Source: Nocardia thailandica NBRC 100428
Lineage (GTDB): Bacteria > Actinomycetota > Actinomycetes > Mycobacteriales > Mycobacteriaceae
Length of the DNA stretch: 33,525 nt
Direction: 5' to 3'
NCBI RefSeq assembly: GCF_000308795.1
Contig: NZ_BAGK01000173.1
Location: 1-33,525, forward strand
Shown here: positions 18,091 to 25,200 of the stretch, one piece after another
Numbering within the stretch: position 1 is the stretch's first letter
Layout: each line of letters begins with the position of its first letter
Translations under genes and position numbers: made by a program
The notes under the pieces: generated by a model
Database searches by the model: none
Told to the model about the DNA's origin: nothing
Seen by the model: the letters and a program-made list of their open reading frames with translations, nothing else

Positions 18091-18104
18091 GCGAGTCGAC
18101 TCGC
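18091..18104. promoter_or_regulatory. 14-bp perfect palindrome, candidate operator
   Basis: GCGAGTCGACTCGC is its own reverse complement. It lies 30 bases after the integrase stop and 157 bases before the small HTH gene. Related half-sites (GTCGACTC, GGCGAGTC) recur at 21232-21270 ahead of the other HTH gene, which suggests one shared DNA-binding protein. Confidence 0.45.
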
Positions 18105-18131
18105 GTAGAGTTGTGGCCACACAAGGACAAG

Positions 18132-18150
18132 AGCCCCGGACAAAGGGGCT
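18132..18150. terminator. candidate terminator hairpin after the integrase
   Basis: AGCCCC-ggacaaa-GGGGCT, a 6-bp stem with a 7-nt loop, 71 bases after the integrase stop. A similar AGCCCCG/CGGGGCT hairpin follows the HTH gene at 21901-21922. Confidence 0.5.
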
Positions 18151-18232
18151 AGGGCGGCATTAGAGCCCCCGACCGGAGTCATAGCTCGGACCCGCGATAG
18201 GCCTTCTGGACAGGCCTGACCCGAGTGTTCCT

Positions 18233-18252
18233 CTTGGAGGTACTACTCCAAG
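18233..18252 (+). promoter_or_regulatory. inverted repeat over the ribosome-binding region of the small HTH gene
   Basis: CTTGGAG-gtacta-CTCCAAG, with 7-bp perfect arms, ends 8 bases before the ATG at 18261. In RNA it would pair the purine-rich segment next to the start. In DNA it has the size of a repressor operator. Either way it is placed to control this gene. Confidence 0.5.
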
Positions 18253-18260
18253 GGATAGCT

Positions 18261-18578
18261 ATGTCCACGTCCGTGTCCATTCCGAAGCTCACCGTCGAAG
18301 CAGCCGCCACGCGGTTCAACTGCAGCCCGAAGGCCATCCGCCGGCGGGTCGCCAATGGCTCCGTTCCGGCCACCAAGGAGCGCGTGGCCGGCTCCGACGG
18401 CCGGTTCGTCTACAAGCTCTTCGTCGACGCCGAGGCGCTCGAGGCGGAGTTCGCGCCGAAGCTCGCGGGCCCTGCCGCGCACGAGGCGCACGTGAGGGCC
18501 ATCGAGGCCGCCGCGCCGGCGCTGACCGAGGACCAGAAGGCCCGCATCGCGCTGGCCCTGCGGGGCGATGCGGCGTGA
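18261..18578 (+). CDS. small helix-turn-helix protein, excisionase-like
   Basis: A 105-residue protein from ATG 18261. The N-terminal half has a MerR/excisionase-like winged helix: PKLTVEAAATRFNCSPKAIR followed by RRVANGSVPATKERVAGSDG and RFVYKLFVDAEALEAEF. The C-terminal third is alanine-rich and ends in LTEDQKARIALALRG. It follows the integrase, so a recombination directionality factor or an immunity regulator is plausible. Its overall plan (DNA-binding half, then a short acidic/basic helix ending at the last residues) resembles the 114-residue protein at 21552. The frame is open 36 bases further upstream, but the inverted repeat and lack of a binding site there argue for 18261. Confidence 0.72.
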   Translation: MSTSVSIPKLTVEAAATRFNCSPKAIRRRVANGSVPATKERVAGSDGRFVYKLFVDAEALEAEFAPKLAGPAAHEAHVRAIEAAAPALTEDQKARIALALRGDAA

Positions 18579-18720
18579 CGGGTCGCCGCCGATAGGGGCA
18601 AAGAAGTCACCGACAGTCGCCGCTTGGCTGTCATGAAGCGCACCCCCCGATCATCCCTCGTCAAACAGTCTTTCGGTTCGCTGCCCGGGGACTGCCTTCG
18701 TGCGGAGCGGATGGACCACC

Positions 18721-19242
18721 TCAGCCTTCGAGCAGTTCCAGCACGCGCTCCCTGTCGACACCCTGTTCCAGGTCGACCGCGTAGGGGTGGACGACGTCCG
18801 CGGGGATCAGCGATCGCGCCGTCGATTTCCGGTCGGGTCGCGAATGCTCGCTGACGACACTCTCGGGCATCAGGTAGAACATCCGGTCGGCTGCGATGGT
18901 CAACTCATCCGCGCGAAGGCGTTTGAGGGTCGGCTCGGCCTCGTCGACGTCGAACTTGCCGACGAGCGCCACCAGGTCGGCTTGCTGCGTCGGGCGCAGC
19001 GGCGCGTGCCCCACCGTGGTCCGTTCCGCGTCGTGCCACCACGCGGTCTTCACCTCGACGGTGAAGTCCAGATCGTCGATCCGACAGCGGAGGTCGTCCT
19101 TGCGCTTGCCGCCGATCAACGTGACTTCGTCGGTGGCACCGTTCAGCAGACCGACGGTGAGCAGCTCCGCGAGCGTCGAGTTGACGATCTCGACGAACCG
19201 CGACCACTGCGCAGGGGTGATCGAGAAGGCGTGCTCCTCCAT
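18721..19242 (-). CDS. putative PD-(D/E)XK nuclease-like protein paired with the TIR gene
   Basis: A 173-residue protein I do not recognise as a named family. The sequence KRKDDLRCRIDDLDFTVEVK (about 46-65) fits the PD-(D/E)XK core: an Asp near 50, about 13 residues, then Glu63-x-Lys65 at the end of a predicted beta strand. The C-terminal part (about 85-173) is helical, with LRADELTIAADRMFYLMP. It starts 9 bases after the TIR stop, on the same strand, with its binding region overlapping that stop, so they form one operon. The nuclease assignment rests on this motif alone and is unproven; together with a TIR protein it suggests an abortive-infection or other anti-phage role (inference). Confidence 0.6.
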   Translation of the reverse strand: MEEHAFSITPAQWSRFVEIVNSTLAELLTVGLLNGATDEVTLIGGKRKDDLRCRIDDLDFTVEVKTAWWHDAERTTVGHAPLRPTQQADLVALVGKFDVDEAEPTLKRLRADELTIAADRMFYLMPESVVSEHSRPDRKSTARSLIPADVVHPYAVDLEQGVDRERVLELLEG

Positions 19243-19251
19243 GGCTCGAAC

Positions 19252-19953
19252 CTAGGCAGCCGGGAGCGCCGCCGCCGCGGCGGCGACCTTGGCGGCAACG
19301 CTGTCCAGCGACGAGTCCTTCGTGCTCAGACCAGCGTGCGAGGCCAGCATCGGGCTGACGTCGTTCAGTTCGTCGAAGCCCACTTCGTGCAGGACGGGGA
19401 TGACGCGCCGCGTCGAGAGCAGCACGGCGAGCTCCTTCTCGGCCACGCCCTCGGACTCGATGCTCTTGAGCAGCGCGGGCGTGACGAGCACGATCCCGAC
19501 GCGCGAGTTCCGCAGCCCCTTGTCGATCTCGCGGATCATCAGCGAACCGAGCGGAAGGTCTTCCTCGCTGAACCAGACCGACGCGCCGTTCGCCTTCAGG
19601 TGGCCGTACAGCTCCTTCGCACTGCCTTCGCGGTCGGGCCAGGCGTGGCACAGGAACAGATCGCGCCGTTCCGGGTGCGTCTGGGCCTGCTCACTCGCCT
19701 TCTGGGTGAACGGTTCGACGGTGCGCCACTCGGTCGGGCTGTACGACACCGACCGGCCGGTCCTCGTACGGCGCGATGCTCCGCCCGTGCTACCAGGCGA
19801 GCTGGTGTATCTCGATCCGGTGCCGCCGCCGTACGACGACCCGCCGCCGTACGAGTACGACGAGCGGTATCCCCCACGACCTCGGCACGCGGGGCAGTTC
19901 GCGGCTCCGCTCGCGGTCCGGTGCCCCTGGGACGGTGCTGTGCATTGCGCCAT
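19252..19953 (-). CDS. TIR-domain protein with zinc-knuckle and Gly/Tyr/Ser-rich N-terminus
   Basis: A 233-residue protein from ATG 19953. Residues 1-25 carry C4, H11, C20 and C23 in CTAPSQGHRTASGAANCPAC, a likely small zinc-binding module. Residues 26-60 are rich in Gly, Ser, Tyr and Arg. The TIR domain (about 97-225) has RRDLFLCHAWPDREG, GHLKANGASVWFSEEDLPLG, IREIDKGLRNSRVGIVLVTP and EKELAVLLSTRRVIPVL, typical of bacterial TIR_2 proteins. Many bacterial TIR domains cleave NAD+ or make signal nucleotides during phage attack; I cannot confirm the catalytic glutamate by eye. It is the first gene of a two-gene operon with the putative nuclease. No membrane segment is present. Confidence 0.85.
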   Translation of the reverse strand: MAQCTAPSQGHRTASGAANCPACRGRGGYRSSYSYGGGSSYGGGTGSRYTSSPGSTGGASRRTRTGRSVSYSPTEWRTVEPFTQKASEQAQTHPERRDLFLCHAWPDREGSAKELYGHLKANGASVWFSEEDLPLGSLMIREIDKGLRNSRVGIVLVTPALLKSIESEGVAEKELAVLLSTRRVIPVLHEVGFDELNDVSPMLASHAGLSTKDSSLDSVAAKVAAAAAALPAA

Positions 19954-20019
19954 GCGGCGATCCTATCGGTGACCTACGACACCTTTGGCTGCTGCGCCGA
20001 CTCGGTATGAAGAACCGCG

Positions 20020-20541
20020 TCAGTCCACGGAGTGAACGGCGACGACGAACGCGGTCCGGAGGTGGGCGATCCCCGCGCACCTGGGGGACGGCCTGCCAGC
20101 GGAGCGCATGATCAGCGCTCTTCGCGCGCGCCGCTCGACCTCGGCCACCAGCTCACTGGTCGAGAACGCCGCCAGGACCTGCTTGGCCAGCGCTGCGCGG
20201 GCCGACGCCGCCGCCTGCGCGTCGCGCTCGGCGGGGACCGCGGTGGGCCCGGGTCGGGAGTCCTCGACGAGAAGCTCGGCGGCGCGGTCTCGACCGACGT
20301 CCCTGAGCTCCTCGGCCCGGATCCCGAGCACCGCGGCGAGCTTGACGAGAGTGCGGTCCGGAGGGACGGCGACGTTGGCCTTGCCGTCGCGGTAGCGCAC
20401 GCCGCTGAGGGCGATGTGGATCGTGCCGACGGACAGCGACGCCGCGTCGGCGATGTCGCCGACGGTCAGGCCGGAGCGCTTGTACGCGGCCTTGAGGAGC
20501 GCGCACTCGGGCGGAGCCTCGCCCGTGCCGGCGTCAGGCAC
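20020..20541 (-). CDS. HTH repressor-like regulator of the element
   Basis: About 173 residues from GTG 20541. The XRE-like helix-turn-helix is LLKAAYKRSGLTVGDIADAA, then SLSVGTIHIALSGVRYRDGK, followed by VPPDRTLVKLAAVLGIRAEE, as in phage and element repressors. The C-terminal half has an Ala/Arg-rich helix (AQAAASARAALAKQVLAAFS). A longer frame opens at GTG 20607, but those 22 codons lack the G/C-ending bias of the rest and cover a palindrome that looks like an operator, so I prefer 20541. It probably keeps the integrase or other element genes silent; it sits upstream of the TIR operon on the same strand. Confidence 0.72.
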   Translation of the reverse strand: MPDAGTGEAPPECALLKAAYKRSGLTVGDIADAASLSVGTIHIALSGVRYRDGKANVAVPPDRTLVKLAAVLGIRAEELRDVGRDRAAELLVEDSRPGPTAVPAERDAQAAASARAALAKQVLAAFSTSELVAEVERRARRALIMRSAGRPSPRCAGIAHLRTAFVVAVHSVD

Positions 20542-20585
20542 TTCGCGTCTCGCTTTCGGCTGGTGTACGAGGTTCGGTAGCAGAC

Positions 20586-20601
20586 GGATCGTAACCGATC
20601 C
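20586..20601 (-). promoter_or_regulatory. palindrome upstream of the repressor gene
   Basis: GGATCG-taac-CGATCC is a perfect inverted repeat 45 bases upstream of the preferred repressor start. On the minus strand it contains TACGAT, a reasonable -10 element. An autoregulatory operator is the natural reading. Confidence 0.45.
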
Positions 20602-20638
20602 ACTCACCGCCGCCGTGCCGGAACGAGACAGAAGAAGA

Positions 20639-20664
20639 CCCCGCCGGAGGGGGTGCCGACGGGG
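20639..20664. terminator. terminator-like hairpin
   Basis: CCCCGCCGG pairs with CCGACGGGG (one mismatch) around an 8-nt loop and is followed by CCTT. It lies just outside the repressor promoter region. It would stop plus-strand transcription entering the structured region. Confidence 0.5.
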
Positions 20665-21006
20665 CCTTCCGACCAGACGAGCGCGAATTCCACAGAGAGA
20701 ACAGCACTTTCAACGATACATGGGATGCGCTCTCATCTCACGCGTCGGCACGCGCCCGGCGCGCAGGGCGAGGACCCGGCCTCCCGGCCGGGCAGCTCTC
20801 TCGAAGGATGCTCGCGAGTTCTAAGACTGGTCAGGCGGGAGGGGATGTGGGTGATGCGGCGGGGCGATGCAGAAGGGCTGTTGCAGGTTGTCATCAGCCA
20901 CCTCCCTGACCGATCTCGAGTGGTCGAGAGGTGTCTGCCTGCGAGCAGACCGCGACCGGGCCGCCAGGCCCGGATCGCACGAGGTAGATCCGGAAGCCGT
21001 ACTGAA

Positions 21007-21122
21007 ACGTCCCTGGAAAGCGTTCTGACCTGGGGGTTGGGACACTTGGGACGTTACGTCCCTACTTTCTTACGCGTGCGGGTGTGGAGAAGAACAGGGT
21101 TGGCGCGTCCCAAACGTCCCAA
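21007..21122. repeat. cluster of GGGACGT/ACGTCCC motifs (iteron-like)
   Basis: The 7-mer GGGACGT or its complement occurs at 21007-21013, 21048-21054, 21056-21062 and 21114-21120, with partial copies at 21039-21043 and 21106-21111. The two in the centre form a perfect palindrome, GGGACGT-t-ACGTCCC. TTGGGAC-ac-TTGGGACG (21037-21053) is nearly the reverse complement of CGTCCCAA-a-CGTCCCAA (21106-21122). The stretch between them (21063-21105) is locally T- and A-richer. Confidence 0.7.
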
Positions 21123-21232
21123 GCCTCTTGAACGGCGGCTGAGACCGGGCGTTCGCGCATTGCGGTGAGCGCGCGGCCGCGGCCGCAGCCGGTCGGCGCT
21201 GTGGCGAACCTGCCCGATCTGCCTACCCTTGT

Positions 21233-21285
21233 CGACTCTCACTCGAAAAGGTGATTCATTGGCGAGTCACTTGAAGTGAGAGTCG
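21233..21285. promoter_or_regulatory. 11-bp inverted repeat
   Basis: CGACTCTCACT at 21233-21243 and AGTGAGAGTCG at 21275-21285 are perfect complements separated by 31 bases. Within the spacer, GTGA and TCAC form a further nested pair. It lies 266 bases ahead of the HTH gene at 21552 and may be a paired operator or the closing stem of an RNA domain. Confidence 0.5.
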
Positions 21286-21368
21286 GATCTTCATACCGTG
21301 GAATCACGGCCCGACAGGGTCGTCCCGCTGCACGACCGATGGCTCGGCGGCAGTGAGGGCAAGGCCAG

Positions 21369-21469
21369 TGCCGCTGCGATGCTGAGACGCTCGCAGCCAA
21401 CCGCACGACCGTTCGGCTGGTCAGCGCAGGTGACGGGAATGCCGCTGCGGAGCTGAGACGCCCGCAGCC
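21369..21469 (+). repeat. two near-copies of a stem-loop with a compensatory base change
   Basis: Units of 30 bases at 21369-21398 and 21440-21469 differ at three positions. In the first, GCTGCGA (21373-21379) pairs with TCGCAGC (21391-21397). In the second, GCTGCGG (21444-21450) pairs with CCGCAGC (21462-21468). The A-T closing pair of one is a G-C pair in the other, so the stem is preserved. Both continue inside with a one-base bulge, two more G-C pairs and the identical hexaloop TGAGAC. A third GCTGAGAC occurs at 21138-21145. Confidence 0.75.
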
Positions 21470-21473
21470 GTGC

Positions 21474-21500
21474 ACCGGGCCCAATAGAGCGCGGCCCGGT
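21474..21500. terminator. hairpin upstream of the second HTH gene
   Basis: ACCGGGCC (21474-21481) pairs perfectly with GGCCCGGT (21493-21500) around an 11-nt loop. It could end a short RNA made from the hairpin pair just upstream, or act as an attenuator in the leader of the gene at 21552. Confidence 0.5.
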
Positions 21501-21551
21501 TCACGCACCGACCCGAGCGCACCGCCTCAAGCCACGCCGAGGTCCTTTTTC

Positions 21552-21896
21552 ATGACCGTCTCAACCGTCGACGAGCGGAAATTTACGCTGCAGGAGCTCT
21601 ACGCCCTGGGACTCGGGCACCGCACGACGCTGCGGAAGCAGATCGACGACTTCGACATCCCCTACGAGCGGATCGACACCCGCGGAACGATCGTGGTCCG
21701 CGAGTCCGATCTGCATCTGTTCAAGAAGCGCGTTCGCGTCCCGAAGTTCAACAGCGCCAACACCAGGAACGTCGAGGAGATCGCGCCGTTCATCGACGAC
21801 CTCGCGGTGATGGCCGCGCAGCTCGTGTCGACGTGGCCGCGGCTCCCCGACGAGCGCAAGGAGGAGCTGCGGCTGCTCCTCATGGCCGGCGCATGA
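21552..21896 (+). CDS. small DNA-binding-like protein of the element
   Basis: A 114-residue protein from ATG 21552. The N-terminal half, RKFTLQELYALGLGHRTTLR then KQIDDFDIPYERIDTRGTIV and VRESDLHLFKKRV, reads as a MerR/excisionase-type winged helix. The C-terminal part (NVEEIAPFIDDLAVMAAQLV, then LPDERKEELRLLLMAG) is helical and resembles the tail of the HTH protein at 18261. The weak binding site (CGAGGTCC) and a long structured leader suggest regulated expression. The function is unknown; a directionality factor or regulator is likely. A terminator hairpin follows. Confidence 0.68.
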   Translation: MTVSTVDERKFTLQELYALGLGHRTTLRKQIDDFDIPYERIDTRGTIVVRESDLHLFKKRVRVPKFNSANTRNVEEIAPFIDDLAVMAAQLVSTWPRLPDERKEELRLLLMAGA

Positions 21897-21900
21897 AAAG

Positions 21901-21922
21901 AGCCCCGACTGACGCCGGGGCT
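21901..21922 (+). terminator. terminator after the second HTH gene
   Basis: AGCCCCG-actgacgc-CGGGGCT, a perfect 7-bp stem with an 8-nt loop, begins 4 bases after the stop codon. It is followed by TTGAGCCTTTC. Confidence 0.7.
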
Positions 21923-21988
21923 TGAGCCTTTCACAACTTCCAGATCACGAGCTGGCACTCATGTACGACCCGAAGAGGTACTTCCATC

Positions 21989-22273
21989 ATGACAAACGTC
22001 GTCCCGTTCGACAAGCCGACCCACCCTGTTGACGACCCGGGATCCCCGGCGGATCTGGCCGTCGAGGAGGGTGCCGACACCGAGCCCCGGGACGCGCGGG
22101 AGTCATTGATCAGCGACGCGAACCTCCTGCCATCTCCTCGTTCCTTCCTCTCGTTCTGTTTTCCGGATGTCCAGCGCCGGCAGGGCATCGACGATCTTCA
22201 TCGTCTCGACGGACACGGTCACGATCCGCGCGAGCAGGTCGAGGATGTATCTCGGGTCGCCGACCTCTCGTGA
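21989..22273 (+). CDS. hypothetical small protein, probably truncated
   Basis: ATG 21989 opens a 94-residue frame behind AAGAGGTAC. The first 35-40 residues (MTNVVPFDKPTHPVDDPGSP, then acidic) look like a real N-terminus. From about 22103 the frame runs antisense through the 3' end of the restriction enzyme gene for 171 bases, where its sequence loses character. I infer an element gene whose 3' part was lost when the restriction module was acquired. An alternative is a short genuine peptide. The family is not recognised. Confidence 0.4.
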   Translation: MTNVVPFDKPTHPVDDPGSPADLAVEEGADTEPRDARESLISDANLLPSPRSFLSFCFPDVQRRQGIDDLHRLDGHGHDPREQVEDVSRVADLS

Positions 22274-25200
22274 CCAGTCGTTGGGATCATTGACGATTCC
22301 GGAAGCCTTGTCGGTCTTGACGTAGTAGCGGTCGATGATCCACTCGATCGCAGAACGGCTGCCCAGCATGTATCGATAGGCGTCTTCCGGGATGCCGGAC
22401 ACGGTTATCCGCTCGTTGTAGTGAATCGTGGCGAGGTCCTTCTGCTTGGCGGTGCCGCCGAAACGCATCTTCTTGCCTCCGACCGCGAAGAAGTCGTAGG
22501 GGTCCCCCTTCGTGACCACGTCGAGACCATCGAGCGGGTACGGCTGCTGTTTCTCGTAGTCCAGGTGCAACTCGATCAGCCTCCGGCCAGCGATCGCGAA
22601 GCCGACGAAGTCCTGCACGAACGGAATCCTGGGCAGCATCTTCTTCAGATCGGAGGCGTACGTCCCGCGGTACTCCGGCGAGTGCAGCACTCCGTAGACA
22701 TAGAAGAAGATGTCGTCCTTCGTAATCGTGACGGATGGGTACTCCGCTTGAAACCGCGTCAGCGCCCCGTCGGTGATGTTGTCGATCTTGCGGTATCCGT
22801 CGACCAAGTCGTCATCGTCGCCGAGGTCGAGCATCTCAGCGCCCCCAGCCTTCTCGTATCGCCAGCGGGGAACGAACTGTCCGCCTTCCGATCCCCAGAA
22901 GTTGAGATCCGGAACCGTAGAGACAGCCAAAGTCGCGAAGGACTTCGTCGCACCCGCCGCAGTGACATAGTAGCCCAGGTTGCCGACCCCACTCGGGAAG
23001 AACTCGCGCAGAATTCGGGGACGATGAAGCCAGGCGAGATCGGGATAAAGAAGACTGAGTTGGAATGGCCGATAGTTCGCGACGAGGGGTGCTCGATCAT
23101 CGAATGCAAGCTCAGCCTTTCGCTTCAGTAGCGTTTCCAACGACGACGACCACTTAATATCTCGCGGGTCGTTGGTTCTCTCGCCCGCGAGGGCCCGTTC
23201 GTATGCCGCGTTCGAGCGCCGCATTGCGGCTTCAATTCGTTCTTGCCCGAAGTTGTAGACCCATGCATCGCGGCTAGTCCCCAGCCCGTTTGAGATCTCG
23301 GTAGCAATGCTTCCCGCCTCCCCGCCAAGGGGAATCCATGTATCGAAGCCCTGCGTGGAAAGACTAATCCAACTGCCGTCCGGGTCCGGCTCGATCGTCG
23401 ACAGCTCCGCCTTCATGACGCTCGTCAACTCATTTAGCCGCGCGAACTTGAGTTCGGCAGTGAGGTCGTCGCCGACCTCTGCATAGAGGAGAACACCCGA
23501 CCCGTGCTTCTTCGGATTTTTAACTAGCAGCACTACTGCGACTGTCGTCTGACTTCCAGATCCGAAGACTTTCCCGCCTTGCCTGCGCCAGTCGGCTGCA
23601 CGCTGATTTCCAAGGAGGTTGAATACGTAGATGCTCGTGAACTCATCCAAAAGAGCCTTGCGCATTCCATCGGTTGTTCTAGTCTCCAAGAAGCTCCCGT
23701 TTGTCACATAGGCAACGATTCCGCGCTGCCCGAGACGCTGCTCAGCCCATTTGATTGCGCGGATATACGAGTCGTAGAGCGTTCGAGTCGACTTTGCCGC
23801 GGAGCGCGACCCGTACGCGTCTCGGATAGCTCCGTCGAGCGCCTCGTACCGTTCGTTAGCGTTGTCATCGTTGGCCGAAGTCTGCGAGTTGCGATATGGC
23901 GGATTGCCGATGATCACGGTGATCGGCAGCTCCTTAAGCTTCTGCAGGCGCTCGTTGTTCTCGACGAACATTCCCAGGTCGGGGGTGTCGTCGGGCTCCC
24001 AGGACTGGAACGTGTCGGTCAGCACGAGGCCCGGGAATTCGGTCTGCTCCCCCGCCAGGTCGGCGTAGGTGGTCTCGATGTTGACGGTGGCGATGTAGTA
24101 GGCGAGCAGCAGGATCTCGTTGGCGTGGAGCTCGTTGGCGTACTTGCGGGCCAGGTCGTGCGGCTTGATCAAGCCGGACTGCAGCAGCCGGACGAGGAAC
24201 GTGCCGGTGCCGGTGAAAGGGTCGAGGATGTGCACGCCCTCGTCCGTCAGCCCCTGGCCGAACTCCTGGCGCAGCACGTCGTCGGCCGAGCGGAGGATGA
24301 AGTCGACGATCTCGACCGGGGTGTAGACGATGCCGAGCTTGTCGACGGTCTTCTTGAACGCAACGGTGAAGAACTTGTCGTACAGCTCGATCAAGATCTT
24401 CTGCTTGCCCTCGGCGTTGTCGACGCCGGCGACGCGGCGTCGGACGGAGTCGTAGAAGCTCTCCAGCGGTGCGTTCTCGGCGCTCAGCGGGTGCTCGTCC
24501 AGACTCGCGAGCATGCGCTCCATGATCTGAGCCACGGGATTGGTCTCGGCGAAGGCGTATCCCTCGAACAGCGCCTCGAAGATCGGCCGCGTGACCAGGT
24601 GCTGCGCGAGCATGTCGACCGCGTCTGTCTCGGTGATCGAGCCGTTGAGCGACTCGCGCAAGCCGGTCAGGAACTTGTCGAACTCGACCGCTTGCGGTGA
24701 CTCTGGATCATTCAGCAGGCCGTTGATGCGGGTGACGTGCTGCTGGGCGATGTCGGCGACCTCTTTCGCCCACGTGTCCCAGTACTTGCGCTCCCCGACC
24801 TTCTTGACGATCCGGGCGTACATAGCGTCGCGGAAGCCCTCGAAGCCGTAGTCGAGGGTGAGTTGCTGGTCGCCGGACTTATTCACACCGCCCCCGCTCG
24901 AGTCCGTGTCGTCACTGGGAGGGCGGGGAGTGGCGTCGATGATGGGCAGTTGGTCGGGCCGCCGCTTGTTGAGCTCGATGGAGTTCACCATCGCGTGGAA
25001 CCGGTCATCGTGGGACCGCAGCGCCTGCAGCACCTGCCAGACGACCTTGTAGCGCTGGTTGTCCTTCAGCGCTTCCTCCGGCGGGATCCCGGACGGCACG
25101 ACGACCGGCAGGATGATGTAGCCGAGCTTCTTGCGGCCCGTCGGGTCGAGCCGCATCACGCGGCCGACCGACTGTACGACGTCGACCTGCGAGCCGCGCG

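Larger units (their letters stand above)
20608..21551. other. 0.9 kb structured non-coding region
   Basis: No convincing gene is seen on either strand. An open frame at 20653-21168 on the plus strand has no ribosome binding site and an arginine-rich, low-complexity product. The region holds many inverted repeats: 20639-20664, 20775-20792 (7-bp stem, 4-nt loop), 20956-20973 (7-bp stem, 4-nt loop), the GGGACGT cluster at 21007-21122, an 11-bp inverted repeat at 21233-21285, two near-identical hairpins at 21369-21469, and 21474-21500. A structured RNA, a replication or recombination site, or a multi-operator control region are all possible. Confidence 0.6.

Noticed and set aside
20020..20607. 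Longer repressor start at GTG 20607
   Set aside because: The extra codons lack the strong G/C third-position bias and cover a palindrome with a -10-like sequence, so they are more likely promoter than coding.
20653..21168. 171-codon plus-strand frame in the structured region
   Set aside because: No ribosome binding site, low-complexity Arg/Ser/Pro product, and it runs through several hairpins and the GGGACGT cluster.
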